A stretch of 34,311 nucleotides of DNA from an uncultured Clostridia bacterium (GTDB taxonomy: Bacteria > Bacillota > Clostridia > Christensenellales > UBA3700). Made by a program: the position numbers and the translations under genes. Where the stretch lies: NCBI GenBank assembly GCA_944383935.1, contig CALWRK010000004.1, forward strand, positions 1 through 34,311, written 5' to 3'. Positions 1 through 7,593 of this stretch are shown piece after piece (the stretch's first letter is position 1; each line of letters opens with the position of its first letter). The notes beneath the pieces were generated by a model, which made no database searches, was not told the origin of the DNA, and saw only the letters and a list, made by a program, of their open reading frames with translations.

Positions 1-183
1 TGGCAACGTGACGTTGCATCCCTTTTTGCCTTGAAGTGATAGTGCGTTAAGTTGAAGTCATTGTCTTCGCAAAAGCTATAATGAAATAACTTGTCTTTGC
101 GAAGAAGCAAAGTATGATATATACATATGTTACTTCAACGCGCATAAGGGGTGGAGCGCCCCGCGCTCCCGCGCCGGCTCGCA
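1..183. other. Non-coding left end with nested palindromes
   Basis: No convincing gene is present. The segment contains inverted sequences: an outer pair at 44-58 (GCGTTAAGTTGAAGT) and 132-143 (ACTTCAACGCGC), an inner pair at 64-75 (TCTTCGCAAAAG) and 95-105 (CTTTGCGAAGA), a short hairpin CTTTGC/GCAAAG at 95-112, and a GC hairpin GGAGCG/CGCTCC at 153-169. The nested arrangement looks like a folded RNA, a degraded mobile-element end or an intergenic repeat. No T-run marks it as a terminator, and no function can be assigned. Confidence 0.4.
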
Positions 184-315
184 CAAAACTGAACGAAATC
201 CACCTCGCTAAAAGCGAGCATTTTACAAGTGATATTTAGCACGAGAAAATAAACACATATCCGCTATAAATAATTATATATGTAAAATGTGTTCTAACAG
301 GGTTGGGTAAAGGTA
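184..315 (+). repeat. Three-block dispersed repeat, left copy
   Basis: Three blocks recur, in the same order and almost the same spacing, as the reverse complement at 34173-34303. Block 1 (184-227) is identical over 44 bp and contains the hairpin CTCGCT-AAA-AGCGAG. Block 2 (281-294, TGTAAAATGTGTTC) and block 3 (301-315, GGTTGGGTAAAGGTA) are also exact. The sequence between blocks 1 and 2 is AT-rich and diverged, and differs by about one base in length. The motif TGTAAAATG occurs in both orientations (219-227 inverted, 281-289 direct). This is most likely an intergenic repeat family of the genome. Confidence 0.85.
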
Positions 316-330
316 GAATATAAAGAAATT

Positions 331-1023
331 TTACAGCTCGGCGACGGGAATGAGTTTGTTTCCCGTCAAATCGCACGAGGTCAAATAATAAGGTATGCCG
401 TCCTTGCACACTACCATGTCCGCTCTCACCCCTTTACCGTGCAGATGCCCGTACACCACCGCGTCCGCCCTCGCCTGTGAGATAAGACGGGTAAAATCGC
501 TGTCTTCATAGCGCGCGTTAAAAGGCGGATAATGACACATCGCCACGACAAAATCTCCCTCTCTGCGCTCTGCCGCCATTGCGCTAAGCGAAAGTTCCAA
601 CCTTATCTTTTCGCGATCGAGCAGTTTTAAGTCCTCTTCCGTCTGTCCGAACTGCCAAAGTCGGCTGCCGCACACCAATAACCTGCCTAATCTGACGCAG
701 TCGTTTTGCACAGCATACATCCCCTCTCCCAAGACGGCGCGAACCTTGCCCGGAGTGCTCCACCAATAATCGTGATTGCCGCGAATGATTACTTTTTGAC
801 CGGGAAGGGCGGACACCCTCTCTATATCGGGCAAAGCCTGAGGTATGTTCATACCCCAAGAGAGGTCTCCGGCAAGCAGAACCACGTCCTCTTTGCTCAC
901 CTTCTCCCTCCAATCGCCCTCTATGGCTTCCATATGTCCCTGCCAACTCTCTCCGAAGATGTCCATGGGCTTGTCCTTCACTCCCCCGGAAAGATGCAAA
1001 TCGCTTATAGCAAACACTTTCAT
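331..1023 (-). CDS. COG1768-type metallophosphoesterase
   Basis: A 230-residue cytosolic calcineurin-like phosphohydrolase. The metal-site pattern is complete: D8-x-H10 in ISDLHLS, D53 in AGDLSW, N83-H84 in RGNHDYWW, H164 in MCHYPPF, and H193-x-H195 in YGHLHG. The KPMDIFG and GNHDYWW segments resemble the COG1768 'predicted phosphohydrolase' family; the natural substrate is unknown. The frame stays open up to 1548, but that extension runs antisense through the neighbouring gene. The ATG at 1023 is preferred because it begins the conserved domain and lies directly behind a promoter. No Shine-Dalgarno sequence precedes it, so the mRNA is probably leaderless. Function beyond phosphoester hydrolysis is inference. 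Confidence 0.88.
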   Translation of the reverse strand: MKVFAISDLHLSGGVKDKPMDIFGESWQGHMEAIEGDWREKVSKEDVVLLAGDLSWGMNIPQALPDIERVSALPGQKVIIRGNHDYWWSTPGKVRAVLGEGMYAVQNDCVRLGRLLVCGSRLWQFGQTEEDLKLLDREKIRLELSLSAMAAERREGDFVVAMCHYPPFNARYEDSDFTRLISQARADAVVYGHLHGKGVRADMVVCKDGIPYYLTSCDLTGNKLIPVAEL

Positions 1024-1030
1024 ATATGAT

Positions 1031-1059
1031 ATTATACCGAATTTTACGCTCTCTGACAA
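1031..1059 (-). promoter_or_regulatory. Promoter of the phosphoesterase gene (leaderless)
   Basis: On the minus strand, TTGTCA (1054-1059) and TATAAT (1031-1036) are separated by 17 bp. Only seven bases lie between the -10 box and the ATG at 1023, so the predicted start of transcription falls at or next to the start codon. Confidence 0.75.
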
Positions 1060-1140
1060 GCATATCAAGGGCGTAAAAGACGCACTCGGTCTAATACCCG
1101 CGCTTGCGTTCAAACCGGCTATGACACCCGCCCTAGTAAT

Positions 1141-1176
1141 ATAAAACATTTTGCACGGCATCTCTGCCGTGCAAAA
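1141..1176 (-). terminator. Intrinsic terminator after the CNNC-type spore-like gene
   Basis: A perfect 12-bp stem (1149-1160 with 1165-1176; TGCACGGCA arms, four-base loop) is followed on the minus strand by a T-rich stretch (TGTTTTAT). It lies about 25 nt after the stop codon at 1200. Confidence 0.85.
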
Positions 1177-1199
1177 CGAGAGCCGCCCTAATAATATAA

Positions 1200-1835
1200 T
1201 TATTGCGGATATAGAGGCAACTCGAACACCCCGGCGCACTCTTGAGTATTGTACTCCTGGCAAGGGGGTATGTAGCAGTAACCATATGAGGGAACCAACA
1301 GCTGTACGGGCATTATGACTTTGAGTATTACGGTTATACACGCTGTCACCGTGAAGGTATCGTTCACGTCGTCGTATGTGCCCACCGTGGATACCACATT
1401 GCCTACCGCCTGCACCGTGTATGGAATGAGCGAGGGCTGAGGGGTGCGCAGCACCACATCTTTGGCAACTACCACGCTTGAAAGCGCGCTCCCCTGCCTT
1501 CCCGCCGCATCCGTAAAGGTGACCTGCACGGGGATAACTATATTGCACTGCACGCGAGAACGCCCGGGCAGATCGGGAAGATCGGTTATCACCAAATCCG
1601 TTACGGACGCCTCCGCCGCCTGTGAGCGTGCGGACACAAAGGTATACGGCTCGCTGAGTCCTGAGGGAGTTATGCCCGTGAGCGCCAGCTCCACATTGTC
1701 CGTCTGCTGACGGCTCATGCAGGCGTCAAACACCTTATCCACCTGTATACACGCTTTTTCGCACAAGCCGCTCATACCATTGCCCCTTATAACGCCCGGA
1801 ATCTTATCCGATTTGCAGTTATTGCAGAATGACAT
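1200..1835 (-). CDS. Cysteine-containing clostridial protein, possibly spore surface
   Basis: A 211-residue protein with no membrane segment. It starts with a CNNC pair (residues 4-7) and has a CIQVDKVFDAC segment near residue 30, a long beta-rich middle (IPVQVTFTDAAGRQG), and a C-terminal SYGYCYIPPCQEY...LPLYP tail. This overall pattern is familiar from uncharacterised Clostridia proteins and faintly recalls the SPOCS/DUF3794 spore-coat domain, but I cannot assign a named family with certainty. A good ribosome-binding site (AGGAGG, about 8 nt upstream) supports the ATG at 1835. It forms a single-gene unit with a strong terminator. A role in the spore coat or exosporium is inference from the style of the protein and from the sporulation genes elsewhere in the window. 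Confidence 0.7.
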   Translation of the reverse strand: MSFCNNCKSDKIPGVIRGNGMSGLCEKACIQVDKVFDACMSRQQTDNVELALTGITPSGLSEPYTFVSARSQAAEASVTDLVITDLPDLPGRSRVQCNIVIPVQVTFTDAAGRQGSALSSVVVAKDVVLRTPQPSLIPYTVQAVGNVVSTVGTYDDVNDTFTVTACITVILKVIMPVQLLVPSYGYCYIPPCQEYNTQECAGVFELPLYPQ

Positions 1836-1945
1836 ACTATATTCCTCCTATATTCCGGCCGACGCATAAAGCAAAGCGGCCTTTTCATAAACAATCTATG
1901 AATAAGGAGAATATTTTGTGCATATCGCACTTGAAAGGATAAGTT

Positions 1946-1979
1946 TGAAAATAAAAATATACGGGCGGATTACTCCGCC
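1946..1979 (-). terminator. Terminator overlapping the engB stop codon
   Basis: Arms GGCGGA and TCCGCC (1964-1969 and 1974-1979) form a hairpin whose loop contains the engB stop codon. A T-rich run (minus strand, 1946-1957) follows. This ends the tig-clpP-clpX-engB operon. Confidence 0.75.
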
Positions 1980-2560
1980 AAATATCTTTCGATGAGCGCC
2001 GATACCTCTTCCTTGCCCTGTTTGTTGAGAGAGGAAGTGATTATCAGGTTGTCTACACCCAATTTCAGCGCACTTGCGCAAGCGCTCTTTTGTCTGCCCG
2101 CCGCGGCGCGCGAGAGTTTATCCGCTTTTGTTAAAATCACCGCAAACGGCACTATGCTATCGCTCAAAAATTTTATCATCTGCTTGTCCAGCTCCGAAGG
2201 CTCTCTCCTGATATCCATGAGCACAAGGACAAGTTTTAGGCGGGGCGAAGACGTGAGATATGTACCCATCAAGACGTCCCACCTCCTCCTTTCCTCGTCG
2301 GAGAGTTTTACGGCGTACCCGTACCCGGGCAGATCCACCAGCATAAATTCTCCATCGTTTACGGAAAAATAGTTGATCAGACGGGTCTTTCCCGGCGTGG
2401 AGGAGGTTTTGGCAAGCCCTTTACGGCCTGTCAAATAGTTGATGAAGGAGGATTTTCCCACATTCGACCTCCCCGCCACGGCTATCTCTCCCATACCGAA
2501 ATCTCTTATGTTCTCGGGAGAGGCGACGGAGGTTATAAACTTTGCCGTCTTAATCTCCAT
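1970..2560 (-). CDS. engB: Ribosome-biogenesis GTPase EngB (YihA/YsxC)
   Basis: A 196-residue TrmE-Era-EngA-EngB-type GTPase required in well-studied bacteria for late assembly of the large ribosomal subunit. The G1 loop GRSNVGKS is at residues 30-37, the switch region STPGKT at 54-59, DLPG at 76-79 and the guanine-specificity motif TKAD at 144-147. Length matches the family. The start codon shares one base with the clpX stop (TAATG), so translation is probably coupled. Its place after tig, clpP and clpX matches the Bacillus tig-clpX-lon-ysxC neighbourhood, here without lon. Confidence 0.95.
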   Translation of the reverse strand: MEIKTAKFITSVASPENIRDFGMGEIAVAGRSNVGKSSFINYLTGRKGLAKTSSTPGKTRLINYFSVNDGEFMLVDLPGYGYAVKLSDEERRRWDVLMGTYLTSSPRLKLVLVLMDIRREPSELDKQMIKFLSDSIVPFAVILTKADKLSRAAAGRQKSACASALKLGVDNLIITSSLNKQGKEEVSALIERYLAE

Positions 2561-3774
2561 TATGCGCTCTTGTATTCCACCTCGGGCGGCTTACTGCCTT
2601 CTATGCAGTCTTTGGTTATGCGCACGCGCGCGATCGTATGCGAGGGAGCTTCGTACATGAGATCGGTCATCACGTTTTCCACTATCGACTTCAAGCCCCT
2701 CGCCCCCGTGTGCAGCTTTATCGCCTTGTCAGCCACCGCATACAGCGCTTCCCTGTCGAATTCCAGCTCTACGCCGTCGTATCCGAGCAGTTTGCGATAT
2801 TGCTTGACGAGCGCATTCTTAGGCTCCGTCATGATGCGCACGAGCGCATCCTCGTCCAGGGCGTTCAAGCCAACTATAATGGGAACTCTGCCCACAAATT
2901 CGGGAATAAGCCCGTACTTTATCAAATCGTCCGGCTGAATATCCTTGATTATGTCGCCGAAATTGTGATCGCCCGGACGGCGTACGTTCGCGCCGAAGCC
3001 CAAGCCCGAGCTATCCTTACGCTTGTCCACTATCTTGTCCAAGCCCACGAACGCTCCTCCGCAAATAAACAGAATATTTGTGGTGTCTATGTTTATGCAC
3101 TCCTGCTGGGGGTGTTTTCTGCCGCCCTGAGGCGGTACGCTCGCCACGGTACTCTCTATGATTTTAAGTAGCGCCTGCTGCACGCCCTCGCCGGAGACAT
3201 CGCGCGTTATGGACATATTCTCGCTTTTTCTGGCTATTTTATCTATTTCGTCGATATAGACTATGCCCAGCTGCGCCTTTTCCACGTCATAGTCTGCCGC
3301 CTGTATGAGTTTGAGCAGGATATTCTCCACGTCGTCCCCCACATAGCCCGCTTCCGTAAGCGTCGTGGCGTCCGCCACGGCAAAAGGTACATTCAAAATC
3401 TTTGCCAACGTTTTGGCAAGCAAGGTCTTGCCGCTGCCGGTAGGTCCCATCATCAGCACGTTGGATTTTTCCAGCTCCACGTCGTCGTCGCCTATGGAGT
3501 TTATGCGTTTATAATGGTTATATACGGCAACGGAGAGTATCTTCTTGGCAGATTCCTGCCCTACGATATACTCATCCAGTTTGGATTTTATCTCCTGCGG
3601 GGTCAAGAGCTTGAATTTGGGAGATTTGTTTTCCTCCCGCTCCCTGTCTTTGAGCAATTCGTTGCACACTTCTATGCACGCCTTGCAGATGTAGGTGCCG
3701 TTTGCGCCCAGCAAGGCGCCCACCTCTTCTTCCGACCTGCCGCAAAAAGAGCATCTCAATTTTTTATCGTCCAC
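2560..3774 (-). CDS. clpX: ATP-dependent Clp protease ATP-binding subunit ClpX
   Basis: A 404-residue AAA+ unfoldase that feeds substrates to ClpP. The N-terminal zinc-binding domain has the four cysteines C8, C11, C30 and C33. Walker A (GPTGSGKT) is at 110-117, the pore-loop GYVG at 143-146 and Walker B (IVYIDE) at 171-176, with the [19 protein letters not shown] region following. The start codon is GTG with an AGAGG ribosome-binding site located at the end of clpP; two bases separate the clpP stop from this start. Being directly after clpP, it should be co-transcribed and made in step with it. Confidence 0.97.
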   Translation of the reverse strand: MDDKKLRCSFCGRSEEEVGALLGANGTYICKACIEVCNELLKDREREENKSPKFKLLTPQEIKSKLDEYIVGQESAKKILSVAVYNHYKRINSIGDDDVELEKSNVLMMGPTGSGKTLLAKTLAKILNVPFAVADATTLTEAGYVGDDVENILLKLIQAADYDVEKAQLGIVYIDEIDKIARKSENMSITRDVSGEGVQQALLKIIESTVASVPPQGGRKHPQQECINIDTTNILFICGGAFVGLDKIVDKRKDSSGLGFGANVRRPGDHNFGDIIKDIQPDDLIKYGLIPEFVGRVPIIVGLNALDEDALVRIMTEPKNALVKQYRKLLGYDGVELEFDREALYAVADKAIKLHTGARGLKSIVENVMTDLMYEAPSHTIARVRITKDCIEGSKPPEVEYKSA

Positions 3775-3776
3775 TA

Positions 3777-4373
3777 TTAACCTCTGGTATAATATATTTT
3801 ATCTATCAAGCCGTATTTCAGGGCGTCTTCCGCGGTCATGAAATTATCTCTGTCCGTGTCCTGATATACCTGCTCGTAACTCTGCCCCGTATTCTTCGCC
3901 AATATCTTGGTGAGGCGCTCTTTCACATCCTGCAAAAGTTTTGCCCTGATCATCACATCGGTAGCCTGACCCTGAGCTCCGCCCAAGGGCTGGTGGATCA
4001 TTATCTCGCTGTTGGGCAACGCGAAACGCTTACCCTTGGCTCCGCTGGAAAGCAGGAATGCGCCCATGGAGGCAGCCATACCTATACAGATGGTGCTAAC
4101 GTCGCACTTGATATAGTTCATCGTGTCATAGATAGCCATACCCGCCGTAACGGAGCCGCCAGGGCTGTTTATATACAGGCTTATATCCTTGGTCGCGTCC
4201 TTTGCTTCCAAAAAGATAAGCTGGGCAACTATGCTGTTCGCGCTCTCGTCCGTGACTTCTCCGGAGAGAAATATAATTCTGTCTTCCAGCAGTCTGGAAT
4301 ATATGTCGTACGCGCGCTCGCCGCGATCCGTCTTATCTATGACGGTAGGTATCAAAAAATTCTTGGGTTCCAT
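3777..4373 (-). CDS. clpP: ATP-dependent Clp protease proteolytic subunit ClpP
   Basis: A 198-residue serine peptidase that forms the two-ring barrel of ClpXP. The catalytic triad is visible: S102 in [10 protein letters not shown]127 in MIHQPLGG and D176 in DTDRDNF. Length is normal. The ATG at 4373 is preceded by AAGGAGG. The gene lies between tig and clpX, the usual bacterial arrangement. No CtsR heptad operator was seen upstream, so it may be read from the tig promoter or from a weak promoter in the 100-bp gap. Confidence 0.97.
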   Translation of the reverse strand: MEPKNFLIPTVIDKTDRGERAYDIYSRLLEDRIIFLSGEVTDESANSIVAQLIFLEAKDATKDISLYINSPGGSVTAGMAIYDTMNYIKCDVSTICIGMAASMGAFLLSSGAKGKRFALPNSEIMIHQPLGGAQGQATDVMIRAKLLQDVKERLTKILAKNTGQSYEQVYQDTDRDNFMTAEDALKYGLIDKIYYTRG

Positions 4374-4472
4374 ATTTCCTCCTTATAATTGTATCGTATC
4401 CCGCACGAGGATATACCTGCACGCGGGATATGACAATTTTCGAGTATTATTTTATTCTAAGCCTATTTATTT

Positions 4473-5759
4473 TTACTTGATGGTATTGTTCTCTTTGAGA
4501 TATGCCATAAGTTTCTTGTTGAGCGCTTCGTTCTTGATATATGATTCGTAGTGCTCGTTGAAATCTTTCTTTATCTCCTCAACCGGCTTGTTCTGCTTTG
4601 CGGCAAGATCTGCGTATACCGCTTCCTCGTCCTCGGGCGTAACTTCGATGCCGGCAGCTTTGATCACCTGCTCCATGACCAGCCTTGTTCTGACCGTCTT
4701 TTCGGCGGGTTCTTTGTACGTTTCTTTCAGCTGCTCGGGCGTCTGTCCGGTATACTTGAAGTAGTCTTGGATATTCATGCCCTGATACATGAGCCTGTAA
4801 GCGAACTCGTTCATCATCTCTTCCGCCTCGTCGTCTATCATGCACTGAGGGACTGTAACGGTGGCGTTAGCAACCACGGTATCCATTATCTTGCGCGTCA
4901 AAGCGGCGTCGGCAGCGTCGCTCTTGCGTTCGGTAATCTTCTTCTTTATGTCCGCTTCGTATTCTTTGAACGTGTCGAAATCGGATACGTCCTTTGCAAA
5001 CTCATCGTCCGGCTCGGGCAGCTTCTTTATCGTGATGTCCTTCACCGTGACTACGAATATCGCGTCCTTGCCCGCCAGCTTTTCCGCATGATACTGCTCG
5101 GGGAATTTGACGTTGACGCTCTTGCTCTCGCCCACGTTCATGCCAACCACGCCCTCTTCGAATCCGGGAATAAAGGTGCCGGAACCCAAGACGAGTTCGT
5201 AGTCGGACGCGGTGCCGCCTTCGAACACCTCTCCGTCCACACTGCCCGTGTAGTCTATCTTGACCCTGTCGCCCATCTGAGCGGGACGATCGGTAACCTG
5301 ATCCCACCAACCGGCGTTCTCGCGCGCCCTGTTTATCTCCTCGGCAACTTCGTCTTTTGTCACCTTAACTTTGTCCTTGGTAAATTCTATGCCCGTGTAT
5401 GCACCCAGCGTGACCGTGGGTTTGAGCTGCACTTCGGCGGTGTATTGCAAAGTGCTGTCTGTGATTGCAGTTATGCTTACCTCGGGTCTGTCTACGGGGA
5501 AAAGATCGGGCTCCGCGTCGATAACGGCGTCGTAGCTCTTGGGCAGCACGATGTCCAAAGCCTCGTCGAAAAATACCTGAGGTCCGTACAGCCTTTCTAT
5601 AAACGCGCGAGGGGCATGACCTTTACGGAAGCCGTCCACGGCATACTTGCCCCTGGTTTTGAGGTAGGCTTCGTTCAAAGCGTCCTTCCATTGCTGACTA
5701 TCCACGTCTATGGTGAATTTCACGCGATCGTTTTCCAACATTTCCTTGGTATAACTCAT
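4473..5759 (-). CDS. tig: Trigger factor, ribosome-associated chaperone and prolyl isomerase
   Basis: A 428-residue chaperone that binds near the ribosome exit tunnel. The ribosome-binding signature GFRKGHAP lies at residues 43-50, an FKBP-type isomerase domain covers roughly 150-245 (KIDYTGSVDGEVFEGG), and the helical C-terminal domain follows. I place the start at the ATG at 5759, which has AAGGAG eight bases upstream. A further ATG at 5807 lies upstream of the -10 box and would not be transcribed. It is first in a tig-clpP-clpX-engB set, all concerned with protein folding, turnover or ribosome assembly. Confidence 0.95.
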   Translation of the reverse strand: MSYTKEMLENDRVKFTIDVDSQQWKDALNEAYLKTRGKYAVDGFRKGHAPRAFIERLYGPQVFFDEALDIVLPKSYDAVIDAEPDLFPVDRPEVSITAITDSTLQYTAEVQLKPTVTLGAYTGIEFTKDKVKVTKDEVAEEINRARENAGWWDQVTDRPAQMGDRVKIDYTGSVDGEVFEGGTASDYELVLGSGTFIPGFEEGVVGMNVGESKSVNVKFPEQYHAEKLAGKDAIFVVTVKDITIKKLPEPDDEFAKDVSDFDTFKEYEADIKKKITERKSDAADAALTRKIMDTVVANATVTVPQCMIDDEAEEMMNEFAYRLMYQGMNIQDYFKYTGQTPEQLKETYKEPAEKTVRTRLVMEQVIKAAGIEVTPEDEEAVYADLAAKQNKPVEEIKKDFNEHYESYIKNEALNKKLMAYLKENNTIK

Positions 5760-5797
5760 AAATGTGTTCTCCTTGCTTGCTTTATTACAGTAGGATA

Positions 5798-5826
5798 ATT
5801 CTATCATATGAAGCGAAATATTGCAA
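5798..5826 (-). promoter_or_regulatory. tig promoter
   Basis: TTGCAA (5821-5826) and TAGAAT (minus strand, 5798-5803) are separated by 17 bp. Because TTGCAA is its own reverse complement, strand is set by the position of the -10 box. It is back-to-back with the rqcH promoter, with nine bases between the two -35 boxes. Confidence 0.75.
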
Positions 5827-5835
5827 TTATTTTTA

Positions 5836-5864
5836 TTGCAAAAACCATGTAATTATTTTATAAT
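5836..5864 (+). promoter_or_regulatory. rqcH promoter (leaderless)
   Basis: TTGCAA (5836-5841), 17 bp spacer and TATAAT (5859-5864). Only six bases separate the -10 box from the ATG at 5871, so transcription should begin at or beside the start codon. There is no Shine-Dalgarno sequence. Confidence 0.75.
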
Positions 5865-5870
5865 ATACAT

Positions 5871-7592
5871 ATGCCTAACGACTATGTGACGATAAAAGCG
5901 CTGGCTGGAGAGCTTTCCGATATGCTCACCGGCGGCAAGATCAATAAAATTTATATGCCGGAAAAGGATGAAGTTACCCTCGCAATACGCGCCAAAGGGA
6001 AAAATCACCTGCTGGCAATATCCACCAATCCTCAAAATCCGAGAATACATCTGACTTCCGTGCGCAAGGAAAATCCCCCCGTGGCGCCAGGATTTTGTAT
6101 GTATCTGCGCAAGTACCTTACCGGCGCGACCATTACGAGCGTGGAGATAGCGGGAGAGGACAGGATAATAGCGATAAAAGCCTCTTCCCGCAATGAAATG
6201 CACGATGAAATATCCGTAACCCTTATAGCGGAAATGATGGGCAGATACAGCAACTTAATTGCCGTAGACGATGGCGGAAGCATTGGAGCGGCGATAAAAC
6301 AAGTCCCCTTCGATACCGCCACCAAAAGGTGCATTCTGCCCGGGATAAAATACTCCTCCCCCGCTCAAAGCAAGATTCCGCCCTCAGATATTGCTCGATT
6401 GACAGCCGCCCTAGAAAGCTATAACGGTGCCAACCTCGCCGGATTTATCGCGGAAAAATTCGCAGGCTATTCAAAAGCCAGCGCTATGCAGGCGGTGAGG
6501 ATGTCCGGACTGGACAATGCCGTTTCCTCTTTGAAAGAGGCAGAAATACGCGCCGTATTGAACGCCCTTACCTTGCTGGACAACATATATCCTTCTCCCG
6601 GATATGCGCCCTGCTGTCTGAAAAAAGGCGATGAGTACGCCGATTATTTCGTGTGCCCTTACGGCGAGGGGGATTATCTATTCTTCCCCACCCTGAGCGA
6701 ATGTATAGAACGTGCCACTTCCGCCAAGGAAAGGAATGAACGCCATCGCGAGCATACGAAAGAGCTGAACAGATATTACAAGAATTTCATCGCAAAAGAG
6801 GAAAAGAAGCTGGAAAAAAGCCGAGCACGGCTGAAAGAATGTGAGGATCTGGACTATTATAAAAAGTGCGGGGATTTGGTCACAATCAACTTATATGCCA
6901 TAAAACGCGGAGATACGACATTGCGCGCCCAAGACGTGTACGACCCGGAGTGTAAGGATATGGAGATAGCTTTGGACCCTTCCCTCTCCCCTCAGCAAAA
7001 CGCGCAGGCGTATTATAAAAAATACGCGAAACTCAAACGCACTTTGGTGGCGGTCAGCGAGCAGATAGCCGAAACAGAGCAGACGCTGGACTACGCCCGA
7101 GATATAGGAAGGGCGATAGCCATGTGTTCCTCCAGCGCGGAGTATGCGGAGATAGAGAGCGAACTGGCGCAAATAGGCGCAATCAAAAAGAAGAGGGCGC
7201 ACGACAAGCGGATAAAGCCCGCCAAGCCGCTGGAATATACGGTGGACGGCTTTAAGGTGATGGTGGGAAAGAACAATCTGCAAAACGAACGCCTTACTTT
7301 CAAACTGGCTCAGGGCGGAGATATATGGATGCACTCCAAAGACGCGCACGGCAGTCATCTGATCATATTCTGCTCGGGAGCGGAAGTGCCCGATTCCGTG
7401 CTCACCGCGTGCGCGGAGATAGCCGCATATTATTCACAAGCGGCACAGGCGGATAAGGCGGTGGTGGACTATACCCGCCGCAAGAGAGTAAAGCGCCATC
7501 CCTCCGGTAAGCCGGCATTGGTGACGTATACAGACTATAAAAGCCTCATCGTCAAGCCGAACGCCCACGAAGAACTGCTCTGTTCCAAATAG
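5871..7592 (+). CDS. rqcH: Ribosome quality-control factor RqcH (NFACT family)
   Basis: A 573-residue Rqc2/NEMF homologue. The family binds stalled 50S subunits and directs C-terminal alanine tailing so that the stalled peptide is degraded. The N-terminal NFACT-N domain carries the D97-R98 pair used for tRNA recognition in Bacillus RqcH. A coiled-coil middle (about 290-430) follows, and then an NFACT-R domain with NLQNERLTFKLAQGGDIWMH and the basic VDYTRRKRVKRHPSGKP segment. It is divergent from tig-clpP-clpX; alanine-tailed proteins are known ClpXP substrates, so the neighbourhood makes functional sense. Translation probably starts on a leaderless mRNA. It is convergent with rluD with only one base between stops. 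Confidence 0.93.
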   Translation: MPNDYVTIKALAGELSDMLTGGKINKIYMPEKDEVTLAIRAKGKNHLLAISTNPQNPRIHLTSVRKENPPVAPGFCMYLRKYLTGATITSVEIAGEDRIIAIKASSRNEMHDEISVTLIAEMMGRYSNLIAVDDGGSIGAAIKQVPFDTATKRCILPGIKYSSPAQSKIPPSDIARLTAALESYNGANLAGFIAEKFAGYSKASAMQAVRMSGLDNAVSSLKEAEIRAVLNALTLLDNIYPSPGYAPCCLKKGDEYADYFVCPYGEGDYLFFPTLSECIERATSAKERNERHREHTKELNRYYKNFIAKEEKKLEKSRARLKECEDLDYYKKCGDLVTINLYAIKRGDTTLRAQDVYDPECKDMEIALDPSLSPQQNAQAYYKKYAKLKRTLVAVSEQIAETEQTLDYARDIGRAIAMCSSSAEYAEIESELAQIGAIKKKRAHDKRIKPAKPLEYTVDGFKVMVGKNNLQNERLTFKLAQGGDIWMHSKDAHGSHLIIFCSGAEVPDSVLTACAEIAAYYSQAAQADKAVVDYTRRKRVKRHPSGKPALVTYTDYKSLIVKPNAHEELLCSK

Positions 7593-7593
7593 A

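Noticed and set aside
1024..1548. N-terminal extension of the phosphoesterase frame (175 extra residues)
   Set aside because: It is antisense to the better-supported gene at 1200-1835, crosses that gene's terminator and the phosphoesterase promoter, and has no conserved sequence.
4398..4429. ATCCCGC/GCGGGAT inverted repeat between tig and clpP
   Set aside because: It is not followed by a T-run, so it is not an intrinsic terminator; a regulatory role cannot be supported.
4551..5798. 415-codon plus-strand frame opposite tig
   Set aside because: It is an antisense shadow created by the codon pattern of tig; no ribosome-binding site or recognisable domain.
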